Source: Corynebacterium glyciniphilum AJ 3170
GTDB lineage: Bacteria > Actinomycetota > Actinomycetes > Mycobacteriales > Mycobacteriaceae
Length of the DNA: 64,000 bases
Direction: 5' to 3'
Assembly (NCBI RefSeq): GCF_000626675.1
Contig: NZ_CP006842.1
Location: 868,001-932,000 of the forward strand
The notes beneath the pieces are model-generated. The model worked only from the letters and a program-made list of their open reading frames with translations. It ran no database searches and was not told the origin of the DNA. Shown here piece by piece: positions 28,442-36,987 of this stretch; within the stretch, counting starts at the first letter, position 1, and the number at the start of each line of letters is the position of its first letter. Made by a program: the position numbers and the translations under genes.

Positions 28442-29602
28442 GTGCAACAGTCCAATCCGCAAGATCTCCGAGACCTGCCCCCGGTCCGGCGGACGTCGGG
28501 TCCGGTCCCCGATCCCCGCCCGGCTGAGAGCGACGACGGTGGCCGCAGTCAGAGCCCCGTCCGCCGTCGGATCGGCAGGTCGTTGGCCGTCCTCACCGCC
28601 ACGGTGATGGTCGGTGCCCTGGTGTGGGTGGGGCATTCGCCGGCGGGTGAGAATGAGGCGGCTCTCGAGGAGTACCGGGAGCAGACGGTCCGGGAGAACG
28701 CGGTCGCCGCGTCGGAGAGCATCGTTCCCACGGCTGCGGAGGCGGAGCTGGGCAACGGCCCGAAGCTGGACGGTCCCGCGCCGGGAAGTTCGAAGAAGAT
28801 CTCCCTGAGCAGCGGTGACCGTACCCGCGAAGGCGTGTTGTCTGTGCCGGAGGGGTATGACCCGGCGAAGCCGTACCCGGTGCTGCTGACCTACCACGGC
28901 TACCGTGAGAGCGCCCAGGGGTTCCACGACTACGCAGGTTTCGATGAGAAGCCCGCCATTACCGTGTCCATGCAGGGCATCGGGGATTCCTGGGAGGGGG
29001 CACCGTACGCGAAGACGAAGGACGGTGAGGACGTCCGCTTCACCCGCGACATGCTCGCAGCCCTGAACACGACGTACAACATCGACCGGTCCCGGATCTA
29101 CGCTGCGGGGATGTCCAACGGTGGCGGCATGGTCGCCAAGCTGGCCTGCCGCGAACCCCGCCTGTTCGCCGCAGTCGCCTCCGTCGCAGGCGCCTACTAC
29201 AGCGGGACGCGCACCAACTGCGTGGAGGACGCCGGCCGTGCCCCGTCCTTCCTGGAGATCCACGGGACCAAGGATGAGACCATCAACTACCAGGGCGGGT
29301 CGCGCCACGGCGGTACCTACATGGCTGTCCGGGACCTGGTCGAGGACGTTGCCAGCAGGAACCACTGCCAGAGCACCCCGGTGACCACCGCCCTGGCAGG
29401 AGACGTCCGTCGTCAGCAGTGGCCGATGTGCTCGCCGGGTACCTCGGTGGTGCACCTGCGGGTCGGCGACGGCGGACACACGTGGCCGGGTGACGCCTCC
29501 GGGGCGTCAGGAGCGGCCTCGGACTCTGCCGAGGCGACGTCCTATTCGTTGGACGCCACCACGGAGGTATGGTCCTTCCTTTCGGGCCACCAGCTCACCT
29601 GA
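28442..29602 (+). CDS. PHB depolymerase-like secreted esterase (LpqC type)
   Basis: This 386-residue protein has a cytoplasmic proline-rich N-terminus, one signal or anchor segment (about 43-63) and an esterase domain. The domain has LTYHGYRE (oxyanion), the nucleophile GMSNGGG, HGTKDETI (Asp) and GDGGHTWPG (His). This matches the PHB-depolymerase/LpqC esterase group acting on polyesters or feruloyl-type esters. The start is uncertain: GTG 28442 was chosen because upstream codons are atypical, but ATG 28385 is possible. It converges on the pepC pair with an 18-base gap. Confidence 0.82.
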   Translation: MQQSNPQDLRDLPPVRRTSGPVPDPRPAESDDGGRSQSPVRRRIGRSLAVLTATVMVGALVWVGHSPAGENEAALEEYREQTVRENAVAASESIVPTAAEAELGNGPKLDGPAPGSSKKISLSSGDRTREGVLSVPEGYDPAKPYPVLLTYHGYRESAQGFHDYAGFDEKPAITVSMQGIGDSWEGAPYAKTKDGEDVRFTRDMLAALNTTYNIDRSRIYAAGMSNGGGMVAKLACREPRLFAAVASVAGAYYSGTRTNCVEDAGRAPSFLEIHGTKDETINYQGGSRHGGTYMAVRDLVEDVASRNHCQSTPVTTALAGDVRRQQWPMCSPGTSVVHLRVGDGGHTWPGDASGASGAASDSAEATSYSLDATTEVWSFLSGHQLT

Positions 29603-29620
29603 CACCGGGCCCGGATCTGA

Positions 29621-31009
29621 CTACCGTGCCAGGGCACCCATCGGGTCCCAGGCAGGCAGGACGTTCGGGCTGGTGGACAGGGCCTTGTGGTACTGCTGCG
29701 GCAGCCGGTCACGGTGCACTGCGATCTCGAAGACGTACTGGTCGAACCAGTTGTCGTTCATCGTCCAGAAACCCTTGTCCGCAGCCTTCGGACCCCAGGA
29801 GTTCTCCACACGCCAGCGCAGAGGACGCCCGTTGTCATCGATGTCGACGCCGGTAAACACCATCGCATGGGTCATCTGCGATTCGCCGGTGAGGAGCCGC
29901 TGTTCCTTGGACAGGTCCAGGTCCACGCCGTAGAAGCCTTCGTAGTCGTGGAGTCGGGCGTCCCAGACGCCGCGGTCACGGTGCGACTGTGCGGCGGTGT
30001 CGCACCCGAACCACACGGGGCGGCCGTCCTGCAGGGACTCCAGCACCGCAGCCTTGATGACCTCGATCGGGGCGTTGAGGTAGGTCACCGGTGCGCCGCC
30101 GACGACATTGCCGAGGTGCTCCACGGTGAACAGTTCCCCCTTGGGGGACGACGTCCGGGGGTCGTCGACGACGCAGACGTAGTCGTCCAGGTCGCGGGGA
30201 AGGTACTCGGCGGCGAAGTCGAGCGGGGTCATCTCTCCGATGCGGTGGAATTCGTCGTTCTTGTCCCGGTACTGCCAGACGAAGCGCTCCGGTGGCGTAC
30301 CGAGGTGCGCGGTGAGGATGCGGTGGACGTCGGCGAGGGTATCGCGGTGGACGGCACCCACAGCGCTGCCGGCGGCGTCGGTGCCGTCGGTACCGGCGGT
30401 CTCCCACGCCTCACGCATGCGTGCCGTCCCGGCGCGCAGGGAGGTCGACAGGTCCCGGTTCATCGCCCGGGTGTCCGAGGAGGAACGGGTTTCGGGCATG
30501 GCGTACTTCGGCACGGCGCCGTACTTGTCCACGAGGGCGACGAACATGTTCCACTGCCCACCGTCCTCCACCGGGTCGGCGAGCAGGTGCTGGACGGTGC
30601 GGTCGGTGATGTCACGGTCGACAAGACCGGCCATGGCACCGAGGAAGTGGTTGGCCTTCTCCAGTTTGTCCCAGTAGTGCAGGTAGGTCTGGGACAGCTC
30701 GAGGTCCTTGACGCCGGTGGTGTCGATGACACCGCCGGTGCCGCCGCGTAGGGCGTTGAGTCCGGCGAAGATCCAGCAGCGGCCGGACTTCTTCTGGTCG
30801 GCGACGGACCAGGAGTCCAGCTTCACCGAGGTGGAGCTGTCGGTCGTGGCCAGGACGTCGCGGTCGAGGGTGACGGTCTCGACATTGGCGGCGGTCGCCG
30901 CGTTGCGGGCCATGCGGAAGGACGGGTCGGCCCGCAGATCGTCACCGAGGGTGGTGAGGTGTGCCGGGTCGAGCCCGGTGTGTGTCGTTGTGGTCGTTGC
31001 TGTAGTCAT
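29621..31009 (-). CDS. pepC: C1B-family peptidase (PepC/bleomycin hydrolase type), second copy
   Basis: This 462-residue protein is a papain-fold cysteine peptidase of the PepC/bleomycin hydrolase family, normally a cytoplasmic hexamer acting as an aminopeptidase. The catalytic Cys78 lies in QKKSGRCWIFAG, with the His in MTHAMVFTGVD and the Asn in WRVENSWG. Its ATG overlaps the stop of the upstream paralogue by one base, so the two are coupled. The C-terminal residues, which in relatives enter the active site and give aminopeptidase activity, read DPMGALAR here. Confidence 0.92.
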   Translation of the reverse strand: MTTATTTTTHTGLDPAHLTTLGDDLRADPSFRMARNAATAANVETVTLDRDVLATTDSSTSVKLDSWSVADQKKSGRCWIFAGLNALRGGTGGVIDTTGVKDLELSQTYLHYWDKLEKANHFLGAMAGLVDRDITDRTVQHLLADPVEDGGQWNMFVALVDKYGAVPKYAMPETRSSSDTRAMNRDLSTSLRAGTARMREAWETAGTDGTDAAGSAVGAVHRDTLADVHRILTAHLGTPPERFVWQYRDKNDEFHRIGEMTPLDFAAEYLPRDLDDYVCVVDDPRTSSPKGELFTVEHLGNVVGGAPVTYLNAPIEVIKAAVLESLQDGRPVWFGCDTAAQSHRDRGVWDARLHDYEGFYGVDLDLSKEQRLLTGESQMTHAMVFTGVDIDDNGRPLRWRVENSWGPKAADKGFWTMNDNWFDQYVFEIAVHRDRLPQQYHKALSTSPNVLPAWDPMGALAR

Positions 31010-32433
31010 CAGGCCATCGCATCCCAGATCGGAAGGTCAGTGGTGTCGCCGCGGTCGAGGGCGTCCAGTGCCTCTTCGAGGTCACTGGTGGTGTCGGTCA
31101 GGCGTCGTCGGGGGACCACGACCTGGAAGACGTTGTCGGCGAACCAGTTGTCGGCCATGGTGCCGTAGCCGCCGCCGGCCAGCTCGGTGTGCTGCGCGTG
31201 GCTCTTGGTGCCCCAGGAGTTCTCCACGCGCCACCGCAGTTCCCCGGAGGGGGAGCGGTCGTAGCCGGTGAAGACCATGCCGTGGGTCAGCCGGGATTCA
31301 GCGGTCTCCATCTGTTCGGCTTTGGTGGTGGCGGAGTCGGTGCCGTAGAGCGCGTCGAGTTCGAGCAGGTTGGCGTCCCACACCCCGGAGGTGGCCACGA
31401 ACTGCCGGTTGACGTCGCAGGCGAACCATACCGGTTCGCCGGCGTCGAGACTGTCGGTGACAAGGCGGCGCAGGGTGTCGATCCCGGCGGTGAGGTAGCT
31501 GAAGTCAGGTGTGCCCCACACGTTGTTCTCGTGGGTGATGCTGAACGCCTGCCCTTCGGCGTGGCGGGGGTCGTGGACGACGCTGACGTAGCTGTCGATA
31601 CCGTCGGGCCCGGTCGGGAGCATCTCGGCGGCGAACTGCTGCGGGGTGTAGGTGCCGCCCCGGTGGAAACCGTTGTCGGAGTCGCGGTACTGCCAGGTGA
31701 ACTCCGTCGGCGGCAGGCCAAGGTGGACGGCGGTGACGCGGTGGGCGTCGGCGAGGGTGTCGGAGATGATGCGCTCTGTCTCGTCGATGTCCGAGTTCTC
31801 GCCTGCGAGCACCGCCTCACGCAGGCGCAGTGCCCCACGGCGCAGGACGGTGCGCAGCCGGCCGTCCAGCTGCGGGGTCCGTCCTGAACCGAAGGTCTCC
31901 GGCATGGCGTAGGACGGCACGACGCCGTACTTCGCCACGAGGTTGGTGAAGTAGTTCCACTGGCCCCCGTCAGACGCCGCGCCCTGCAGCAGGGCGGCGA
32001 CGGTGCGGTCGTCCAGGTCGGTGACACCGGCGCGGAACAGCTGCTCCAGTGATCGCAGGACATGGTTCGACTTCTCGACCTTGTCGAAGAACTGCAGGTA
32101 TGTGTGGGAGAACTCGAACTCCTTGACGCCGAGCTTCTCCGCCACGCGGTGACGGAAGACATTGTAGGCGGCGAACATCCAGCACCGGCCCGACTGCTTC
32201 TGGTCGCTGACTCCGAGGGAGTCGAGCTTCACCTCGGTGGTGGGGTCCAGGGCCACCACCGCATCACGGTTGAGGGCGACGGCGTTGACGTCCGCCGCAG
32301 TCACGGCGTTCCGGGCGATGCGGAGCGCCCGGTCACCGGCGGCGGTTCCACGCAGCTCGACGAGAAGATCAGGGGTGAGTTCCGGGGGAAGGCCCCGGAG
32401 CTGTTCCGGGGACAATGGGGGTGAAGTGCTCAT
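31009..32433 (-). CDS. pepC: C1B-family peptidase (PepC/bleomycin hydrolase type), first copy
   Basis: This 474-residue paralogue of the next gene has the catalytic Cys84 in QKQSGRCWMFAA, the His in LTHGMVFTGYD and the Asn in WRVENSWGTK. The two share their layout but differ along the whole length, so the duplication is not recent. The ATG at 32433 was chosen because TATAAC lies six bases upstream, which fits a leaderless transcript. The divergent ligase gene begins only 33 bases away, so both promoters overlap. Confidence 0.92.
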   Translation of the reverse strand: MSTSPPLSPEQLRGLPPELTPDLLVELRGTAAGDRALRIARNAVTAADVNAVALNRDAVVALDPTTEVKLDSLGVSDQKQSGRCWMFAAYNVFRHRVAEKLGVKEFEFSHTYLQFFDKVEKSNHVLRSLEQLFRAGVTDLDDRTVAALLQGAASDGGQWNYFTNLVAKYGVVPSYAMPETFGSGRTPQLDGRLRTVLRRGALRLREAVLAGENSDIDETERIISDTLADAHRVTAVHLGLPPTEFTWQYRDSDNGFHRGGTYTPQQFAAEMLPTGPDGIDSYVSVVHDPRHAEGQAFSITHENNVWGTPDFSYLTAGIDTLRRLVTDSLDAGEPVWFACDVNRQFVATSGVWDANLLELDALYGTDSATTKAEQMETAESRLTHGMVFTGYDRSPSGELRWRVENSWGTKSHAQHTELAGGGYGTMADNWFADNVFQVVVPRRRLTDTTSDLEEALDALDRGDTTDLPIWDAMA

Positions 32434-32439
32434 GCACCC

Positions 32440-32460
32440 GTTATACCCTTCGACTAGCGT
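32440..32460. promoter_or_regulatory. Overlapping divergent promoters of pepC and ligase fusion
   Basis: In the 33-base gap, TATAAC on the minus strand (32440-32445) lies six bases before the pepC ATG, and TAGCGT on the plus strand (32455-32460) lies six bases before the ligase ATG. Both genes are probably leaderless and share one regulatory site. Confidence 0.6.
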
Positions 32461-32466
32461 GGCCCC

Positions 32467-35070
32467 ATGGGCACCACCGTGAGAGTGGAAGAGGACCTGT
32501 ACATCGTCGACCAAGCCGTTCGCGCACCTGCCCCGTGCGCGGACGAGATCGTGGCGCGGCTGGGGGACCTGGCGCGGTTCTCTGCGCTACGCGACGCTGA
32601 CCGTCTGATCTCCCGGACGTCACCGCACCCCGGTCTGACAGGTCTACTCGCTGAACTCCGCCGGAACAGGAGTCTGGTGGCACAGGCGGCCGGCCAGGTG
32701 GACGGTGACTGTGCGCCGTTGGCCGCCGGTGTCGTCCCCTGGGCTCGCCGGGGCGTGCATTCTACCGGCGGGCTCCGGGTCACCGTGCAATGCAGTGACG
32801 GCAGCAGTGACGGGGGCGGCGACGTTCTGGCGGTCTGCCGTGGGGTGTCCCGGCACCTGCCTGCGCTTCTGGCGATCAGTGCGTCCTCCCCGCTGGACGA
32901 CGAGGGCGTGGATACCGGGTACGCCAGTTCCCGGGCGCTGCAGGCGCCGCGGTGGCCGGCGTCCGGCGCCTACCCTGAGGCCGCGACCATGGACGACTAC
33001 CGCAGGGACGTGGAGTTTCTGCAGCACACCAGGGTGATTACCGGGCCTGAGATGATGCATTATGACGTCCGGCCTGCCCGGCAGGTGACAGACGGGGATG
33101 CGACAGACGGGGTCGAGATCCGGCTGTGCGACGCCTGTTCGTCGTCGGCGACGGTGGGGGTGATCGTCGCGCTGTGCCGGGCACTGGTCTCCCGGGAGAA
33201 CACGCTGGTGCAGAGGGGCACTCCCACGCCGCCGTTACCGGTGCTCCAGCAGCGTACCGCGACCTGGCGGGCGGCCCGGTCCGGTATGGAGGGCGAGCTG
33301 CTCGACCCGTCGGACCTGGAACTGAAGCCGGCGGAGGACGTCATCGTCGCGCTGGTCGAGCTCCTCGCCGATGAACTCGGGGACGATGGCGGGTGGGTCA
33401 GGGACACTGTCGGACACCTGCTGCGTGCCGGATCGGGTGCCTACCGGCAGCGTCGGACACTTCGCCGTCGGGGCAGGACCGATGATGTCGTGGGCCTGCT
33501 GATCGCCGAGACCCTCGACACCGTCGGGCTGGAGGACGCGACCCCGCGCACACCGCTGGGCCTGTCGGCCTACGAGCCCAGCGTCGTCGACGATCTCGGG
33601 GAAGCATTCTGGGACGAGGCCGTTGACGCCACCGGAACTCCCCGGCCCGTCTCCGCCCCGGCCCTGTCGACGATGGTGCAGACCGGCGCGCTGCGACTGC
33701 GGTCCAGGTTGCGGGCGTCCGAAGAGGAACTCACCGGCAGGGGAATCACCTTCCGTGCCAGCGGCACGGACCGTCACCTGGTCTTCCCGATTGACCCGGT
33801 GCCGAGGATCATCACGGAATCGACGTGGGACACTCTCTCTGCGGGCGTGGAACAACGGATGCGGGCGATCAACGCCTTCCTCGACGACATCTACGGTGAC
33901 CGGGAGATCGTCCGCGCCGGGGTGGTGGATCTGGCCACCCTGGAACGCGCGCCGGGATTCCGCAGGGTCGGGCGCCACACGCCCCCAGGGCGGGTCCGTA
34001 ACCACATCAACGGCGCTGACCTGGTGTGCTCCGACGACGGGCGCTGGCAGGTTCTCGAGGACAATGTACGCATGCCGTCGGGCCTGACGTTCGCCCTGGC
34101 GGCACGGGACGTCACCTGCCACCATTTCCCGGAGATGCTCGACGCCACCGAGCGCGAGTTCGGTGAGGTCATCGATCCGGCTGGTTCGCTGGAGACGATG
34201 TGCACCACACTGCGCGCGGCAGCACCGCCCGGGGTGGACCCGGAGCACGCACATGTCATCGTGGCCTCGGCAGGGGAGGAGGACAGCACCTTCGCCGAGC
34301 AGTCGCTCATTGCCGGGGTGGGCGGATTTTCCGTGTGCACCACCGACCAGATCCTGGTGGACGCCGACGATGACGGGACGCCCACCCTGTGGGACGTCTC
34401 CCGCACACGGCGGCGACGGGTGGACGTGGTCTACATGCGGATGGAGGAGGAGATGTTCCTGTCCTCCACCGGGGCCGACGGGACGGTGCTGCGTGAACCT
34501 TTCCAGGCCGTGCTCGCCGCAGGCACGGTCGCAGTGGCGAACGCCCTGGGCAACGGGGTCGCCGACGACAAGGCGATCTACGCCCACGTTCCGGCGATGA
34601 TCGACTTCTACCTGGGCGAACGCCCCGCACTGGACCAGGTCACGACGTACCTCTGCTCGGTGCGGGAACAGCGTGACAAGGTCCTCGACCGTCTCGGGGA
34701 ACTGGTCGTCAAACCGATCGACGGGTACGGCGGGGCCGGCATCACCGTCGGACCGGAGTGCACCGAGGCACAGTTGGCGGCACGGCGCCGGGAACTGTTG
34801 ACCCACCCGGACCAGTTCATCGCCCAGGAGGTCGTGCGGCTGTCGACGCTGCCGACGTTCGACGGTCTCGGAATCCAGCGTCGCCACGTGGACCTGCGGA
34901 TGTTCTCCCACCTGCGGCAGCCCGGCGGTCCCGGCACCGAGGTGGACGCCCTGACTGTCCCGGCAGGCCTGACCCGTGTCGCTCCGGCGGGGTCGATGAT
35001 CGTGAACTCCTCGCGCGGTGGTGGCGGCAAGGACACGTGGATCCTGCGGGGCAGGCAGCGCAGCGGGTAG
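32467..35070 (+). CDS. Carboxylate-amine ligase (YbdK) fused to circularly permuted ATP-grasp
   Basis: This 867-residue protein has two ligase parts. Residues 1 to about 370 resemble the glutamate-cysteine ligase 2/YbdK group, with LLAISASSPLDDEGVDTGYASSRA and a SRWPxxG-like segment. Residues about 390-860 are a circularly permuted type 2 ATP-grasp, with LEDNVRMPSG, DVVYMRMEEE and VVKPIDGYGGAGI. Both parts form amide bonds from a carboxylate and an amine using ATP. The substrate is unknown. Related ATP-grasp genes usually lie next to an alpha-E protein and a transglutaminase; neither is present here. The gene is divergent from the pepC pair and followed by an S9 peptidase. Confidence 0.85.
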   Translation: MGTTVRVEEDLYIVDQAVRAPAPCADEIVARLGDLARFSALRDADRLISRTSPHPGLTGLLAELRRNRSLVAQAAGQVDGDCAPLAAGVVPWARRGVHSTGGLRVTVQCSDGSSDGGGDVLAVCRGVSRHLPALLAISASSPLDDEGVDTGYASSRALQAPRWPASGAYPEAATMDDYRRDVEFLQHTRVITGPEMMHYDVRPARQVTDGDATDGVEIRLCDACSSSATVGVIVALCRALVSRENTLVQRGTPTPPLPVLQQRTATWRAARSGMEGELLDPSDLELKPAEDVIVALVELLADELGDDGGWVRDTVGHLLRAGSGAYRQRRTLRRRGRTDDVVGLLIAETLDTVGLEDATPRTPLGLSAYEPSVVDDLGEAFWDEAVDATGTPRPVSAPALSTMVQTGALRLRSRLRASEEELTGRGITFRASGTDRHLVFPIDPVPRIITESTWDTLSAGVEQRMRAINAFLDDIYGDREIVRAGVVDLATLERAPGFRRVGRHTPPGRVRNHINGADLVCSDDGRWQVLEDNVRMPSGLTFALAARDVTCHHFPEMLDATEREFGEVIDPAGSLETMCTTLRAAAPPGVDPEHAHVIVASAGEEDSTFAEQSLIAGVGGFSVCTTDQILVDADDDGTPTLWDVSRTRRRRVDVVYMRMEEEMFLSSTGADGTVLREPFQAVLAAGTVAVANALGNGVADDKAIYAHVPAMIDFYLGERPALDQVTTYLCSVREQRDKVLDRLGELVVKPIDGYGGAGITVGPECTEAQLAARRRELLTHPDQFIAQEVVRLSTLPTFDGLGIQRRHVDLRMFSHLRQPGGPGTEVDALTVPAGLTRVAPAGSMIVNSSRGGGGKDTWILRGRQRSG

Positions 35071-35073
35071 GAT
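35068..35073 (+). promoter_or_regulatory. -10 element of S9 peptidase gene, using the ligase stop codon
   Basis: TAGGAT begins with the TAG stop of the ligase fusion and lies nine bases before the GTG at 35083. Confidence 0.5.
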
Positions 35074-35082
35074 CACGGGTCT

Positions 35083-36882
35083 GTGAGACATACCTACGCC
35101 CCCAGCCTCGCCCCCGACGGGTCTGCCATCGCCTACGTCATGCATGACGGCGTGTCTCCGCGTGCGATGCAGTCGCGGCTCACCGGGGGTGAACGCCCGG
35201 TGGTCATCCCTACGGAGGGGCCGGCAGTGGCGGTGCGTTACTCGCCGGACGGTCGTTGGCTGGCGGTGGAGGTCTCGCCGCAGGGCACCGAGCGCAACGA
35301 GATCTGGCTGGTGTCCAGCGACCCGGACGACCCGTCCGCGGTGCTGGTCCGGGACAGCGGCGATGCGAAGACGTCGGTCGTGGAGTGGGACAATGATCTG
35401 CTCGCCGTGGATGCGGTCGGTTCCGACGGGGTGGCCGAGGGGCGTCGGTTCGACCCGGAGACCGGCCGTACCGAAGTGGTGGACCGCAGGGCCGACGGGC
35501 AACTCGTCGCCGCCGAGAGCGGTTATGCACTGATGCGGGTCGGTCCGCGGGGGAACCGGGAACTGCTGGTGATCCGTCCTGACGGTTCCTGGCGGCCTGT
35601 CCTGCCGCCGCAGCCGGGCTCCACCACCGATGACGGCCATATTCTGCCACCGGTGGGGGATGAACCACCGGTGCTCTTGGTCATCGGTGACCATGGCGCG
35701 GACCGTCGACGGGTGATGAGGATCCGGGAGCGGGACGGGGTGATGTCGGTCCGTGAACTGATCGGTCACGCCAACGCCGACGTCGACGAGTTCATCGTCA
35801 GCGAGGACCGTGGTACCGCTGCGGTGCTCTGGAACCAGGACGGGGTCTCCTCCCTCGAGGTGTTTCTCCTGGACGCCCACGAACGGGTGACGGTGCGGCG
35901 TTCCGTCCGCCTGCCCGGCATGGTCGGCCGTGGGCTGACCCTCACCGGGGACGGCCGTCGGCTCGCGTTGGCCGTGGAGAGCCCCGACATCCCGCCGGCG
36001 GTGCACCTGGTGGACTGCCGTAGCGGCGTGGTCACATCCCTGAACACCGCCCCCGTCAGTCCAGACCGGCCGCTGCTGGCGGAGGTGCAGCAACCCCAGC
36101 TACTGCACTTCACCGCCCGGGACGGGGTCGAGTTGTCGGGCTGGCTGTACCGCGGGGCGAATCCCGAGTTCGAGCCGGCACGGGGGACACGTCCGGTCCT
36201 GCTGCACTTTCACGGCGGGCCGGAGGGGCAGTCGCGCCCGGAACACCACGACGTCCTGCGGGAGGTCATTGACGCAGGGATCACGGTGTTCACCCCGAAT
36301 GTGCGTGGCTCCTTCGGCGGCGGGCGGACGTTCATGCACGCCGACAACCGGTACGGCCGCTTCGCCGGCATCGACGACCTGGAGGACTGTGTCCGGTTCC
36401 TGGTGTCGATGGGGGTGGCGGACCCGGACCGCATGGCGATCAGTGGCCGGTCCTACGGCGGCTACCTCACGAACATCGGCGTCACCTGGTTCCCCTCCCT
36501 GTTCCGCGCGGCGGTGAGTGCCTGCGGTATGAGTGACCTCGAGACGTTCTACCGTGACACCGAGCCCTGGATCGCCAGTGCGGCCTACCCGAAGTACGGG
36601 TATCCGATTCAGGACGGGGAACTGCTGCGGGAGGTGTCGCCGCTGCACCGGGTGGACCGTGTGCAGACCCCGGTGCTGTTCATCCACGGTGCCAACGACA
36701 CCAATGTGCCGCCGAGTGAGTACCGGCAGATGAAGTCCGCGATGGACGCACGAGGTGTGCCCACCAGCGAACTGGTGATGCAGGACGAGGGCCATGAGTT
36801 CGTCAAGGCGGTGAACCGGCAGCGGATCGCCGAACGGATGGTCTCCTTCCTCCGGGAGCACGGGGTCGCCCCCGCCTCCTGA
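35083..36882 (+). CDS. S9-family prolyl oligopeptidase-like serine peptidase
   Basis: This 599-residue protein has an N-terminal beta-propeller (about 1-330, with repeats such as TYAPSLAPDGSAIAYVMHDG and RYSPDGRWLAVEVSP) and a C-terminal alpha/beta hydrolase domain. The catalytic Ser457 is in GRSYGGY, the Asp in HGANDTNVP and the His in DEGHEF. It probably trims short peptides in the cytoplasm, since there is no signal peptide. The GTG follows the ligase stop after 12 bases. The position next to a ligase and the PepC pair suggests a shared peptide substrate. Confidence 0.92.
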   Translation: MRHTYAPSLAPDGSAIAYVMHDGVSPRAMQSRLTGGERPVVIPTEGPAVAVRYSPDGRWLAVEVSPQGTERNEIWLVSSDPDDPSAVLVRDSGDAKTSVVEWDNDLLAVDAVGSDGVAEGRRFDPETGRTEVVDRRADGQLVAAESGYALMRVGPRGNRELLVIRPDGSWRPVLPPQPGSTTDDGHILPPVGDEPPVLLVIGDHGADRRRVMRIRERDGVMSVRELIGHANADVDEFIVSEDRGTAAVLWNQDGVSSLEVFLLDAHERVTVRRSVRLPGMVGRGLTLTGDGRRLALAVESPDIPPAVHLVDCRSGVVTSLNTAPVSPDRPLLAEVQQPQLLHFTARDGVELSGWLYRGANPEFEPARGTRPVLLHFHGGPEGQSRPEHHDVLREVIDAGITVFTPNVRGSFGGGRTFMHADNRYGRFAGIDDLEDCVRFLVSMGVADPDRMAISGRSYGGYLTNIGVTWFPSLFRAAVSACGMSDLETFYRDTEPWIASAAYPKYGYPIQDGELLREVSPLHRVDRVQTPVLFIHGANDTNVPPSEYRQMKSAMDARGVPTSELVMQDEGHEFVKAVNRQRIAERMVSFLREHGVAPAS

Positions 36883-36888
36883 CTACTC

Positions 36889-36949
36889 CTGGGACGGACA
36901 CTCAGGGGTGGCGTAGTGCCGGAAAAACAACCGGAGGTGTCCGTCCCAG
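36889..36949. repeat. Inverted repeat between S9 peptidase and M18 aminopeptidase genes
   Basis: Perfect 13-bp arms CTGGGACGGACAC (36889-36901) and GTGTCCGTCCCAG (36937-36949) enclose 35 bases that hold two CCGG sites around AAAAACAA. It lies seven bases after the S9 stop and may be a terminator, but the loop is long. Confidence 0.7.
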
Positions 36950-36974
36950 ACGCGGTCCGGGTGCGACCGGGTGG

Positions 36975-36980
36975 TTTACT
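36975..36980 (+). promoter_or_regulatory. -10 element of leaderless M18 aminopeptidase gene
   Basis: TTTACT lies seven bases before the ATG at 36988, with no ribosome site. Confidence 0.45.
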
Positions 36981-36987
36981 GGTCCCC

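Noticed and set aside
33235..36093. 952-codon minus-strand open frame across the ligase and S9 peptidase genes
   Set aside because: It spans two well-supported genes in the opposite direction, is His/Arg/Gly/Val-rich and has no recognisable domain.
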